Source of the DNA: Ministeria vibrans ATCC 50519
Taxonomy: Eukaryota; Opisthokonta; Filasterea
Length of the DNA: 24,888 nucleotides
Assembly: GCA_943704425.1 (NCBI GenBank)
Contig: CALSCP010001735.1
Span: forward strand, 79,058 to 103,945
Reading direction: 5' to 3'
Below the pieces are notes generated by a model. It made no database searches and had not been told where the DNA came from. It saw only the letters and a program-made list of their open reading frames with translations. This document shows positions 1-8,197 of the stretch, piece after piece (position 1 is the first letter of the stretch; each line of letters opens with the position of its first letter). A program made the translations under genes and the position numbers.

Positions 1-3
1 ACA

Positions 4-158
4 CGCCACACTAACAAACACAAGAGCAAACAAACAAACACAACGTGCTCAGCAGGCACTCAAAGCCACAAAGACTCATGTCAAAGCTTAAATGACTGAA
101 CCGCACCATCCAAACTCAAACTTCATCCATTGCAACCAAGAACACCCAACCAAACGCC
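4..158. repeat. Subtelomeric block B, copy 1
   Basis: This stretch of about 155 bases is repeated with scattered substitutions and small indels at about 1317-1472. Shared landmarks are AACACAACGTGCTCAGCAGG, the phrase CAAAGCCACAAAGACTCA, and CAACCAAGAACACCCAACC near the right end. It is rich in CAAA and CACA. In copy 2 the block ends directly against a CCCTAA tract; here it runs on into a unique segment. No coding role is evident. It is best read as a subtelomeric repeat or the non-coding end of a degraded mobile element. Confidence 0.85.
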
Positions 159-244
159 ACCACCATCGCCTTGGCCAGCCAAAACTGCCAATACCATGCC
201 AGCATCCACCGCCACAGACCCACCGTCCGACATTAGCAACAAAC

Positions 245-562
245 TCAGACTCTATCTGCCGCAACAGAAAATCTTCGTTTGGCCCACATCTCATACCACG
301 TCACCATGTCTTTCACAACATTTGACGCCATCTTCTTCAGACGAACACGCTCACTCTCACTGAAACGCTCCAGCACCGCTTGTGGCCACATTCCTGACAC
401 AAGAACCGATGGACGCATCACTTGAAACGGCACAAGCCACAGTGCAACCTGCGCGCTCGCACCATCCTGTGACGCATCCTTCAACCATTCTTGAAAGCCT
501 GCCTGTAGTACGCCCAGGGCGCGCTCTATACCACTAACCCCAGATGCAGTGCACGCAAACAT
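245..562 (-). pseudogene. Open-frame fragment of unknown protein within the telomeric mosaic
   Basis: A minus-strand frame stays open for about 105 codons and fills most of the unique segment between block B copy 1 and the first CCCTAA tract. The translation has a normal soluble-protein composition, with amphipathic stretches such as VLERFSESERVRLKKMASN and MVTWYEMWAKRRF. That differs from the repeat-like composition of its flanks. It starts almost at the telomeric tract, so any upstream part is cut off by the array. I do not recognise the family. It could be the C-terminal remnant of a retroelement polyprotein or of another subtelomeric gene. Treat it as a truncated fragment, not a working gene. 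Confidence 0.35.
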
Positions 563-568
563 GTGGTC

Positions 569-602
569 AACCCTAACCCTAACCCTAACCCTAACCCTAA
601 CC
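569..602 (+). repeat. Interstitial telomeric tract 1, (CCCTAA)n
   Basis: About five and a half perfect AACCCT units. The C-rich strand reads left to right, as expected for a left chromosome end. The tract abuts block A at exactly the same base (CCCTAACC followed by GAGACATG) as tract 4. Being internal, it is a former end, an insertion seam or a copied fragment rather than the terminal telomere. Confidence 0.97.
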
Positions 603-675
603 GAGACATGAACTTTACGATTGTATTCAGACGTTTAACACATACTCAAGCAGCTTATGGGGCCCACTCGGAATA
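603..675. repeat. Subtelomeric block A, copy 1
   Basis: About 73 bases beginning GAGACATGAACTTTACG and ending near CCACTCGGAATA. It is repeated at 1081-1153 with only a few substitutions. Here it is sandwiched between two CCCTAA tracts, so it is a minimal block. In the second copy, unique sequence continues to its right. No open frame of note. Confidence 0.93.
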
Positions 676-705
676 ACCCTAACCCTAACCCTAACCCTAA
701 CCCTA
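674..705 (+). repeat. Interstitial telomeric tract 2, (CCCTAA)n
   Basis: Just over five perfect CCCTAA units directly after block A copy 1. The right side passes into a segment with a minus-strand open frame. Same orientation as the other tracts. Confidence 0.97.
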
Positions 706-908
706 GAGACCTCAAAGGGAATCTCCATTACCCCCTCCACTGCACCATCACGCACGCTCCACCGACTGGCACCCCACGCACGATTGTGGAACACTTCGGG
801 CACCAACATCCGTTGCTGGCGAGGCACCAGCACCCCCGCTGTGGCCATACGCCCGCTCAAATCAAACGACGCGTCCGTCACCATCAGGATCACACCGTCA
901 CCATTGTC
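706..908 (-). pseudogene. Possible RNase H-like fragment between telomeric tracts
   Basis: The minus-strand frame through this 203-base segment reads like protein and contains ILMVTDASFDLSGRMATAGV. This resembles the first strand and hairpin of retroelement RNase H domains: a TDAS or TDGS string with the first catalytic Asp, then AGV. A later VEGVMEIPFEV could hold the next acidic residue, and GASRWSVRDGA lies between them. The segment is cut on both sides by CCCTAA tracts. Read through the frame, these give repeating RV or LG dipeptides, so this is not a functional gene. The family call is an inference from one motif. Alternatives are an unrelated protein remnant or chance. Confidence 0.3.
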
Positions 909-935
909 AAACCCTAACCCTAACCCTAACCCTAA
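909..935 (+). repeat. Interstitial telomeric tract 3, (CCCTAA)n
   Basis: Four and a half perfect CCCTAA units with sharp edges on both sides. It separates the possible RNase H-like fragment from another unique segment. Confidence 0.97.
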
Positions 936-1063
936 GAACGACATCCGCGCGCTCCACTCGACGGCCCCGGCCATCGCAACCCAAGCGAATGTACACGCCA
1001 CTGATTGGCGTCGACCCTAGTAAAGCACACCAGTCCCAACGCATGGCCAGGTCTGCCAATTAG
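936..1063. other. Unique GC-rich segment between telomeric tracts 3 and 4
   Basis: About 128 bases of GC-rich unique sequence flanked by telomeric tracts. Short minus-strand frames are open here but none shows a motif I recognise. It may be a coding remnant like its left neighbour. No repeat copy was found elsewhere in the window. Confidence 0.4.
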
Positions 1064-1080
1064 TAACCCTAACCCTAACC
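1064..1080 (+). repeat. Interstitial telomeric tract 4, (CCCTAA)n
   Basis: Nearly three CCCTAA units. The right edge joins block A at the same base as tract 1. The shared junction suggests that tract plus block A was copied as one unit rather than formed twice. Confidence 0.95.
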
Positions 1081-1153
1081 GAGACATGAACTTTACGGTT
1101 GTATTCAGACGTTTAACAGATACTCAAGCAGCTTATGGGGTCCACTCAGAATA
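1081..1153. repeat. Subtelomeric block A, copy 2
   Basis: Near-identical to 603-675. Differences include A/G in the TTTACG(A/G)TTG string and C/G in AACA(C/G)ATACTC. After the block the sequence continues into an A/C-rich stretch (1154-1316) without genes, which leads into block B copy 2. The fuller block order is therefore A, spacer, B. Confidence 0.93.
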
Positions 1154-1316
1154 CATCGCGATCCTCAACACACACATCAAACACAAACACACACAAGAGG
1201 ATATTACAAGCAACACCAAAGAACAAATTTAATTTCAAGACAACACACTTAATATCAAAAACAAACAATCACGAACATTAAGAGAACAACACAGTCACAC
1301 ACAAAGCAATTAAAAG
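1154..1316. other. A/C-rich spacer without genes
   Basis: About 160 bases dominated by CACACA, CAAACA and similar strings. No convincing open frame, splice signal or RNA fold was seen. It links block A copy 2 to block B copy 2. Confidence 0.6.
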
Positions 1317-1472
1317 CGCCACAATAACAAACACAAGACCAATCAAACAAACACAACGTGCTCAGCAGGTGTCCAAAGCCACAAAGACTCAGGTCAAAGC
1401 TCAAATGACTGAACCGCACTATCCAAACTCAACCTTCATCCAATGCAACCAAGAACACCCAACCAAACGCCT
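1317..1472. repeat. Subtelomeric block B, copy 2
   Basis: Second copy of the block at 4-158, with similar length and scattered differences such as CAGCAGGTGTCC in place of CAGCAGGCACTC. It ends at AACCAAACGCC and then meets telomeric tract 5. Confidence 0.85.
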
Positions 1473-1473
1473 C

Positions 1474-1491
1474 TAACCCTAACCCTAACCC
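1474..1491 (+). repeat. Interstitial telomeric tract 5, innermost
   Basis: Three CCCTAA units. This is the innermost tract of the left-hand mosaic. To its right the sequence is unique. Confidence 0.95.
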
Positions 1492-1919
1492 GGTCGTATC
1501 TTGGCTCGTTAGGAATGGCTGACTGACGATAATGTTTCAGTGGTAGACGTATTTCTCTGTCGCAGGTGTTCTTCTTGCGAGGATGAGGATGAATCGGATG
1601 ACTAGTTTGTCTTGTGGGACACGGAGTGTTGGCCAGCCGTTTAACAGTACTTGTTATCATGTCGTTAGTATTGTACTTACAAGAAGACACGTAATACGGG
1701 AAAGCGGAAAAGTACATATTTGACACCTTGTAACATACGATCTTTTTTCATTTGCACGTACGTCGTTGACATCCTTACAGCGTACAAGTGACTATGTGTT
1801 TTGTTCTGGTGTGCACGAGTCAAAAGACGTCAGTCGTCATGAATCTCACACTACCCCACCACACACAATGTCTGGATCATGTCCATCTTTCTTATTGTAC
1901 ATATATTTTACTAAACGTT
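1492..1919. other. Gene-free stretch between the telomeric mosaic and the helicase-like gene
   Basis: About 430 bases. A minus-strand frame is open for about 80 codons (roughly 1492-1726), but it has no recognisable motif. The right part is AT-rich and lies just beyond the stop codon of the large minus-strand gene, so it probably holds that gene's 3' untranslated region. The minus strand has an ACAATAAG string about 25 bases past the stop that could act as a polyadenylation signal. Confidence 0.4.
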
Positions 1920-4900
1920 TCAACGGTGCTTTCTTCTCGACCCCCAGATTGACTTGTCCTTCTTTCGTCGAAAAAAAGGGCGTCGATCAAGAAACTGCTG
2001 AGATGGACAGAAAAGGTCGCTGAGCATACCATTGCCAACGCCATCTTCTTCCTCGTCTTCTTCATCTTCATCGTCATCTTCTTCCTCGTCGTCATCCTCA
2101 TCATCATCTTCCTCGTCTTCGTCTTTCTCCTCATCATCTTCTTCGCTCTCCTCCTCACTCATCGCACCATGTTCAAGCAGTCGTGCGAGACCACCAACAC
2201 CAAATCGCGGAGGAAACCATACCGCTTTGTCCTCTTCCTCTTCCACCTCAACCACGCGCCGAATACGAATCGCTTTCCTGCGCTTATACTTCTCCAACAA
2301 TCCATCACAGTCCGTCACGAGCTTCTCCAGCCTCCCATCAAGCGCTTCTTCCCTCTGCGTAAAGTACTTCTGCAGCGCCTTGATGTGATTGCTCGTCTCG
2401 CGCTCCTCCTCTTGCATCACGTGCTCGCCCTGTCCCGCTCGTGTTCGCGGCGCCTGTTTCTCCCGCCTCAGATATTTGACCACTCTCTGCAGTCGCTCAG
2501 TGGGTGTCAAGGGCTTCTTCTTTGGCTCACTTGTCGCTTTCTTTGTCGATGCCTTCGCTTTGGCGGGCTCTGGCACAGTCGATTTCAGTAACACGCTCGA
2601 CGTGGGCTGTGTCCTGCCCATCCGCAAGAATGCAGCATGTGCCAGTGCCGCATTCTGATTGCCAAAACGTCTGTGAATCACTCCGGATGGGGACACGACA
2701 GTTGATGCAAGCGAAGAGCGCGGTACAGACTCAGTCACAAGGCGGCTTGCGTGAGGGACGGCGGGCGCTCGTGTCGCTGCTGAGGCAGCAGAGTTTGGAG
2801 GCCACGGAATAGACTGAGTGTCGAGATGACTCAGATGAGCAACCGACGTCGGTCGTGCAGTGACTGCGGAGGAAGTAGAGGCCAACGACTGAGGGGCAGA
2901 GTGTGCTTGTGCTCGTGTAAAGTCAGAGGCGGCTGACGCAGTCGACACTGGAGGTCGCAGCGTAGACTGAATGACAAGACTCGGATGAGTGATAGATGTG
3001 GGTCGTGGGGTGGCTGCAGAGGCAGCAGTGACCGGCCATTGTGGAGCAGAGTGCGCCTGTGCTAGTGTGGAGGCAGTTGCGGCTGACGCAGCCAAGACTG
3101 GCACTACGGGCGGAGCCAGTCGGCTCGCAGGCGCAACTGTGACCGGTCGTGTCGCAGCTGCCTTGACGCCTGTCGATGTCTTGGCGGGTTTGGACGGAGG
3201 CGTTGTGCTGGCTAAACTCGTTGTCGCTGTCACTGTCGTCACTGGCACGGCGGCGACGCGCGCTCGTTTCGTCCGCTCCTTTTCCTTTCCCTGTCCATCG
3301 CTACTCCCAGACGGCCGTTTTTTTGTGCCCACCGTCTGCGACACCATCACCACATCGCCATCGGCATCTTGCAAATCGTCCACCACCTCAATCACATCGT
3401 CTTCCTCAAGGTCCACCATCACAAATCGCAGTCCCCGTCCAATGCGCCACCACACCACGCGCGGCACTCCACGCATCCCCAACACTCCCGCATAGTACGG
3501 TGTCACATCGTCCACGGTCCAACTGCAGTCGCGCAGTGCCGCTGCATTGATCACCACACGTGTCACACGGTTTGCATAGCACGCGCGGGTGCACGCCATC
3601 GTGCGGTACACACTCGCCAAATCCAGTGTGTTTACGGGTCGTAGAAACAGCGCCCACTGTGGCATGTTTGTAAGCGCGGCCATGTCCACCTGCGCCTGCG
3701 TGGGTACACGCTCGGCCAGTGACCAGTGTGTCAGATCGACAAATGGCACACCACACCGCTCGATAATCTCCACCAGCTGTGTTCGGTCCAGTGTCGCATC
3801 GGGCACACCGCTCTTGAGTGCACGCATCTCATCTGGAGACGGGGCATTTTCCATGCGCAAACCGCGTACCAGGGCGCCTCCTCGCCGCTGCAGCTTCACC
3901 TGCACAAACGCCTGGTACTTAAGCACCGCGAGTCCCGCTCGCTCGCAGTCCGCTGCAAATTTCAAATCCTCGCGAAAGGGCCACGGGCGAAACCAGACAT
4001 TGCGCGCGACACACGCACTCACATGCACCAGTACAAGGCTGTACACGTAGGTGCGTCGAAAGGATGAGGTCGCCACATGATGCCCGTTCTGTCGGAAGAT
4101 CCCCAACATGCCATAGCGCTCGGCCTTGCCCGCTCGCTCAGGCACAGTCATGTTGAAGGTCGACTCGTAGCGATAGGGCACATCGGGCTCCTCGCCCAGC
4201 AGCTGACGCTCCAGATGCGCAAGCACGTCAAAGAAGCTGACAGGTTCCACAGCGAGCACAGGTGAGTGGGGTGAAATGCGGTCGCCCGTCACCGCCGCCA
4301 AATGGTCAATATTGTCGTCGCACAGAAACATCGTCTTGAGACTAAAATAGTGCGCCACTCGCTGGCACACAAGTCGCGCATATCCAACGCCACGCGACAC
4401 ATCGCACAATCCCGTCTCGTGCTCAACTGTTTCCGGCAATTGCAACACAAGCGCCACATGTCCAACTCGCGCCACAAACCCCTGATACTGCTCCGCGCGC
4501 ACCACCACCACCCGCACAATGGCCGTCTCGTCAACACCCAAAGCGCGACTCCAGTCGTGTCGCCCGTCCAACCGCACTGACGGTACAAACACCCACGAGC
4601 GCAACAGCCGAGAATTAGATTGTCGTCCCACACCAACGACACGACCCTGTTCCAACTCAAACACGTCCTCAAATGCCTTCGGTATCCACAGTGGACTCTG
4701 AAATCCCTCGACCTCGAGCACCTGATGTTTCCCCTCCACTGGCCCTCGCACCACAGCGGCTGCCGTGCGAAAGCGATATAGCTCCTCCGACTCACGTACA
4801 GAGAGCTCTGTCAAGGGCACAACCTTTGGCGGGAGCGCAACTGTGACATTTTGACCGGAAAATCTCTCGAGTTGCGTCGGCGAAAAGACAAAGTCGGGTG

Positions 4901-7900
4901 TGAATGGCTCGCTCAGAATGCCGTCGTATTTGCTTGCCGACACAGACCAGTCGAAGCGCTCCCGGTCAAGGACTGTGCTGGCTATTGGAAAGAACCAGTC
5001 GTCGCGCACAAATGACACACCGGGACTGAGCGTGATCCGCGGCGCAATCACAGCACATCGTTCGCACTCACGTTGGGCTGTCACACCGTCCGTCGCCGCT
5101 TCACCCTCCACCTCGCTCTTGAGCTGCACCAGTAACGACGCATATGTGCCTGTCTTTCCAATTTGTGGCGCAGCCTGCAACACCAGTCGTCGCGTGTGCA
5201 CTTCGCCCGCTGCATTCTGACCGTCGTAGCTCTTGTTACCACGCACCGGCTCAAAGTGGCTCCACATGTGTGTGGTAGTGTCCACTCTTTGACCTGCAAT
5301 GCGTGTCATGGTCGTGTCGGGACTGCTGATGATCGCCTCAAACGACGCGGCCCTGTCGCGCTTCCTGTGACAGGGACCAAAAAGTCCATTGCCCACCAGA
5401 AGCGACGCATTGGGTGTGGACGAGGGTGCATAGCGACAGACACGACCGAGATCCTGAACAACTGACGAGAGCGAGCTGGGCGTAGCAGAGTAGCGCGAAC
5501 GCAAGTCCATAGTGGAGAGAGACACCGGAAAGGTGTCGCCAAGACGGCCCTTTTCGACCACCAGAAGCAGTGTGGGAATGCCCTGCAGGTGCGAGTATTC
5601 GCGGATTGGCCGATGCACATGACCACAGTCGGTGCAGGTCACATGAAAGGTCGACGGTAATTGCGGTGTGGCACACTGATCACACGTGTCGCACGCGCGT
5701 CCACACTGCAGCCGATGGTTCCAGTAGTTGCATGCCATGTTGCGCCCTTCCTCACGGCGGAACATGGTGTCCAGACTCATTCCGCCAAAGTCACATAGCA
5801 GAAGAAAGCGTCGCTGCCAGCCCACCAGATCACGAGCCTTGCGCACCATTTGCCACATTTGCTTGCCCATGGGAATGTCTTCCACGCGCACGAGGGCCAT
5901 TTTTCCATGCTCAATGGTCAGATCCGCCACAACCCGCTCCGTCTCGAGTCGCGTGTCAAAGCGCCAAAAGGACTCGGTGAGTCGCGGTCTCTCACGCAGC
6001 CAGCTCCAGAGTAAGTCTATCGCGTTGGCGACAGTGTCGAAGTCCTCGAGGGCAAAGCAATGTTTGACAAGCTGCATGCGAGTCGCGTGGGAGTCGCTCT
6101 CTGCGAGGTGCGTGGCATAGTGGCGCGGAAAGAGGCGAATGAGTGAGCGAATGCTGTCTGGCACAGAGTCAACAAGTGTTGACCAAATCTTGCGCATCGC
6201 ATTGTGACATCCAAACCAAAAATCACGACAATCTTGAAGAATGGTCTGCCCAAAGGCCAATGAGAGGTCTGGGTAAAAGTCGATACGGGATTCGAGCACG
6301 GAATTGACCACGACAGAGAGAGCATAGTCACACATGTGGGCCTGCATGCTCTTGGACTTGCCTGTAGCGTGGCTGGCGAGGCGCGTGAGAAGCGGGTCGG
6401 TGCGGAAGAGACGGCGGTGGGGCTCGGGATAGCGCATGGAGTTGAGGTAGAATGTGAGCGAGCGGTAGAGGGGTGTGTTGGGCGACACGGGCGCGTCGTC
6501 AATAAAAAAGTGCTCGCTCAGACGATTGCGCGACCGATCATGTGTGAGGTGCAGTCGAGCGGGCACAGTGTCGTCTGCAGTGACACTGAAAAACAGAGAG
6601 CCAGCACTGAGCGAGACCATGCCGTAGCCCGGCACGCGATGGACCGTAAAAAGGTGGTCGGGGCGGGCGGTCAGCGCGGCAGTGAGCTGCGAGATTCTCA
6701 GTGAGTGTGTGTCGCTGTGTGACTGGAGAACACGATCCGGAGTGCCGTTCTGGTCGCAGGCAAAGAGCATCACACGAGTATGGTCGGAACTGGCATCACT
6801 AGGGAGTGTCACAAACAGCCACGCATGTTCCCAGTCAAAGGTGCCTCCCATCGGCTCAGTCTCGTCCACACAGACGACGCTGTCGGCGCGTGGACTCACA
6901 ACGAGCACAGCATCCGACTTGAAGTGGCGCAGGACAATGCGACGAGCCACATTTCGAATGCGCTGTTGCAAGTCGGCCAGACAAGTGGTAGCGTGCAGGG
7001 TGAGCGGGTGAAAGGCCAAAAGTGAGTCGGACCAGTCCACAATGTTGGCGGGCAAGACACGCGAGCGACAGGTCAGCACGGCGTAGGGAGTCGCCGACAC
7101 GAGCAGGACAATGACGTTCTCTTGGTCCAGCAGGGAATTGACGAAACAATGATTGGCACCTTCGTTTTTTATGCCCCAGTGACACTCGTCAGCAATGAGG
7201 ACAAAGAGCGTTCGGGGCGACGCTTTTGCCTCGAGCTGTTTCATTTTGGGGTTATTGCTTGTGTCGTAGCGATGTATGATGTCGTGCGGTGTGAGGCGTG
7301 CCTTGCGCAGACGATCGTTTGTCTGCTGCTCCAACGTGAGATAGTTGGCGGTGCCAACGCGAAAGCTGATCTTGTTGAAGCGCGCGAGGGAGCCGCCGTA
7401 GAAGCTGCGGATGCGCGTCAAAAGAACGCCCGCGAGATCGCGCTGTGCCGGAAAGATCCCCAGATGATCCGCACCGGGAGGTTCGGGGACATCAGGCAGT
7501 GGTGCAGAGTCACTTTCGTCGACATGGTCGAGGTCAATAAGGTCCAGCTCGAGCGTGTCTTGCGTAGCGCGCTTTGAAGACTCTCGAACATCGACGACGG
7601 CGCTGTCATCGGGCTCTTCGTTACCCAGCTCGATCTCACGGTAGAGAGATTCGGACACTGGGATTTTGTAGCCAATCAGAGTGCCCTCGTGGTATATGTC
7701 TGTGTCAGAACAGTTGCGGTGCAAGGGCGCTAGGTGATCGGGCGACAGCACGCAGTGATATCGCATTCCCAGTTCCAGTTTCTCCAATAAGTCGCTCAGA
7801 GTCAAAGGGACCCTCCGCAACAGGGGGAAAAGACCGCGGACAACACTCTCAGCGTGTGCTTCGTCGCTGTCGTCGGCCCGGATCGGCTGAATGAGCTTGG

Positions 7901-7979
7901 TCAAATCAATGCCGGAAGGCGGAACAAACTCATTGAGGCTAACCACATCGCGCATCAAGCACGCGTACAAAAGATACAT
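1920..7979 (-). CDS. Large subtelomeric helicase/ATPase-like protein with permuted motif order
   Basis: An intronless frame of 2019 codons. The first in-frame ATG is at 7979, with a purine at -3 and an in-frame TGA four codons upstream, so the start is well bounded. Motifs in order: DECH box (residues 264-267, DECHWGI); SAT (295-297, LLVSATPY); a Cys-rich patch with several CxxC pairs (about 750-785); KGRLGDTFP (810-818); QDLGRVCRY (842-850), similar to superfamily 2 motif VI; then QIGKTG (939-944), similar to the Walker A loop. In superfamily 2 helicases the Walker A loop comes before DExH, so the order is circularly permuted; no GKT string precedes the DECH box. After about residue 1480 the chain is Ser/Thr/Pro/Ala-rich, then Lys/Arg-rich with possible coiled coil. 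It ends in a long Asp/Glu run and a basic tip. The role is unknown; the position suggests a telomere-linked helicase or a mobile-element protein. ATP-dependent nucleic-acid activity is inferred from motifs only. Confidence 0.85.
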   Translation of the reverse strand: MYLLYACLMRDVVSLNEFVPPSGIDLTKLIQPIRADDSDEAHAESVVRGLFPLLRRVPLTLSDLLEKLELGMRYHCVLSPDHLAPLHRNCSDTDIYHEGTLIGYKIPVSESLYREIELGNEEPDDSAVVDVRESSKRATQDTLELDLIDLDHVDESDSAPLPDVPEPPGADHLGIFPAQRDLAGVLLTRIRSFYGGSLARFNKISFRVGTANYLTLEQQTNDRLRKARLTPHDIIHRYDTSNNPKMKQLEAKASPRTLFVLIADECHWGIKNEGANHCFVNSLLDQENVIVLLVSATPYAVLTCRSRVLPANIVDWSDSLLAFHPLTLHATTCLADLQQRIRNVARRIVLRHFKSDAVLVVSPRADSVVCVDETEPMGGTFDWEHAWLFVTLPSDASSDHTRVMLFACDQNGTPDRVLQSHSDTHSLRISQLTAALTARPDHLFTVHRVPGYGMVSLSAGSLFFSVTADDTVPARLHLTHDRSRNRLSEHFFIDDAPVSPNTPLYRSLTFYLNSMRYPEPHRRLFRTDPLLTRLASHATGKSKSMQAHMCDYALSVVVNSVLESRIDFYPDLSLAFGQTILQDCRDFWFGCHNAMRKIWSTLVDSVPDSIRSLIRLFPRHYATHLAESDSHATRMQLVKHCFALEDFDTVANAIDLLWSWLRERPRLTESFWRFDTRLETERVVADLTIEHGKMALVRVEDIPMGKQMWQMVRKARDLVGWQRRFLLLCDFGGMSLDTMFRREEGRNMACNYWNHRLQCGRACDTCDQCATPQLPSTFHVTCTDCGHVHRPIREYSHLQGIPTLLLVVEKGRLGDTFPVSLSTMDLRSRYSATPSSLSSVVQDLGRVCRYAPSSTPNASLLVGNGLFGPCHRKRDRAASFEAIISSPDTTMTRIAGQRVDTTTHMWSHFEPVRGNKSYDGQNAAGEVHTRRLVLQAAPQIGKTGTYASLLVQLKSEVEGEAATDGVTAQRECERCAVIAPRITLSPGVSFVRDDWFFPIASTVLDRERFDWSVSASKYDGILSEPFTPDFVFSPTQLERFSGQNVTVALPPKVVPLTELSVRESEELYRFRTAAAVVRGPVEGKHQVLEVEGFQSPLWIPKAFEDVFELEQGRVVGVGRQSNSRLLRSWVFVPSVRLDGRHDWSRALGVDETAIVRVVVVRAEQYQGFVARVGHVALVLQLPETVEHETGLCDVSRGVGYARLVCQRVAHYFSLKTMFLCDDNIDHLAAVTGDRISPHSPVLAVEPVSFFDVLAHLERQLLGEEPDVPYRYESTFNMTVPERAGKAERYGMLGIFRQNGHHVATSSFRRTYVYSLVLVHVSACVARNVWFRPWPFREDLKFAADCERAGLAVLKYQAFVQVKLQRRGGALVRGLRMENAPSPDEMRALKSGVPDATLDRTQLVEIIERCGVPFVDLTHWSLAERVPTQAQVDMAALTNMPQWALFLRPVNTLDLASVYRTMACTRACYANRVTRVVINAAALRDCSWTVDDVTPYYAGVLGMRGVPRVVWWRIGRGLRFVMVDLEEDDVIEVVDDLQDADGDVVMVSQTVGTKKRPSGSSDGQGKEKERTKRARVAAVPVTTVTATTSLASTTPPSKPAKTSTGVKAAATRPVTVAPASRLAPPVVPVLAASAATASTLAQAHSAPQWPVTAASAATPRPTSITHPSLVIQSTLRPPVSTASAASDFTRAQAHSAPQSLASTSSAVTARPTSVAHLSHLDTQSIPWPPNSAASAATRAPAVPHASRLVTESVPRSSLASTVVSPSGVIHRRFGNQNAALAHAAFLRMGRTQPTSSVLLKSTVPEPAKAKASTKKATSEPKKKPLTPTERLQRVVKYLRREKQAPRTRAGQGEHVMQEEERETSNHIKALQKYFTQREEALDGRLEKLVTDCDGLLEKYKRRKAIRIRRVVEVEEEEDKAVWFPPRFGVGGLARLLEHGAMSEEESEEDDEEKDEDEEDDDEDDDEEEDDDEDEEDEEEDGVGNGMLSDLFCPSQQFLDRRPFFRRKKDKSIWGSRRKHR
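2035..2160 (-). repeat. Trinucleotide-rich tract encoding the acidic tail
   Basis: The plus strand is a run of TCT, TCC, TCA and TCG triplets. In the coding (minus) direction this gives near-uninterrupted Glu and Asp codons. Because synonymous and GAA/GAT changes are mixed in, it is not a pure microsatellite. That suggests selection for acidity, or long divergence after expansion. Acidic tails are common in chromatin- and nucleic-acid-associated proteins. Reading the plus strand as a poly-Ser protein is an artefact. Confidence 0.8.
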
Positions 7980-8197
7980 GGTCAAACGTCAACAGGAGCG
8001 GTGAGCGGTAGGGGAAGAGAAGCAGAAATGAACCCAGACCAGAGAAGCGCACGGGCGAAAATAAGCAAAGGTTCGCGAATACACAAGATTCGTGCGTCCG
8101 ACCAGGTCAAAGACGATACGAGTTGGTGAAGCTTGCCTGTAAACCTAAGTAGGGCAAGGAAAAAGGCGAAAGGGACTGATCTGAGGCATTTTGAGAA
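7980..8197. promoter_or_regulatory. Upstream region of the helicase-like gene, no gene seen
   Basis: About 220 bases to the right of the helicase-like start codon, before the first possible plus-strand start at 8198. It should hold the minus-strand promoter. I see no clear TATA box or other named element. Small open frames here lack support. Confidence 0.3.

Noticed and set aside
1-1491. CRISPR-like array because of regular short repeats
   Set aside because: The repeats are telomeric hexamers and two subtelomeric blocks of unequal spacing in a eukaryotic context.
2032-2388. Plus-strand poly-Ser frame of about 118 codons
   Set aside because: It is the antisense reading of the acidic tail of the large minus-strand gene; the composition comes from the triplet tract.
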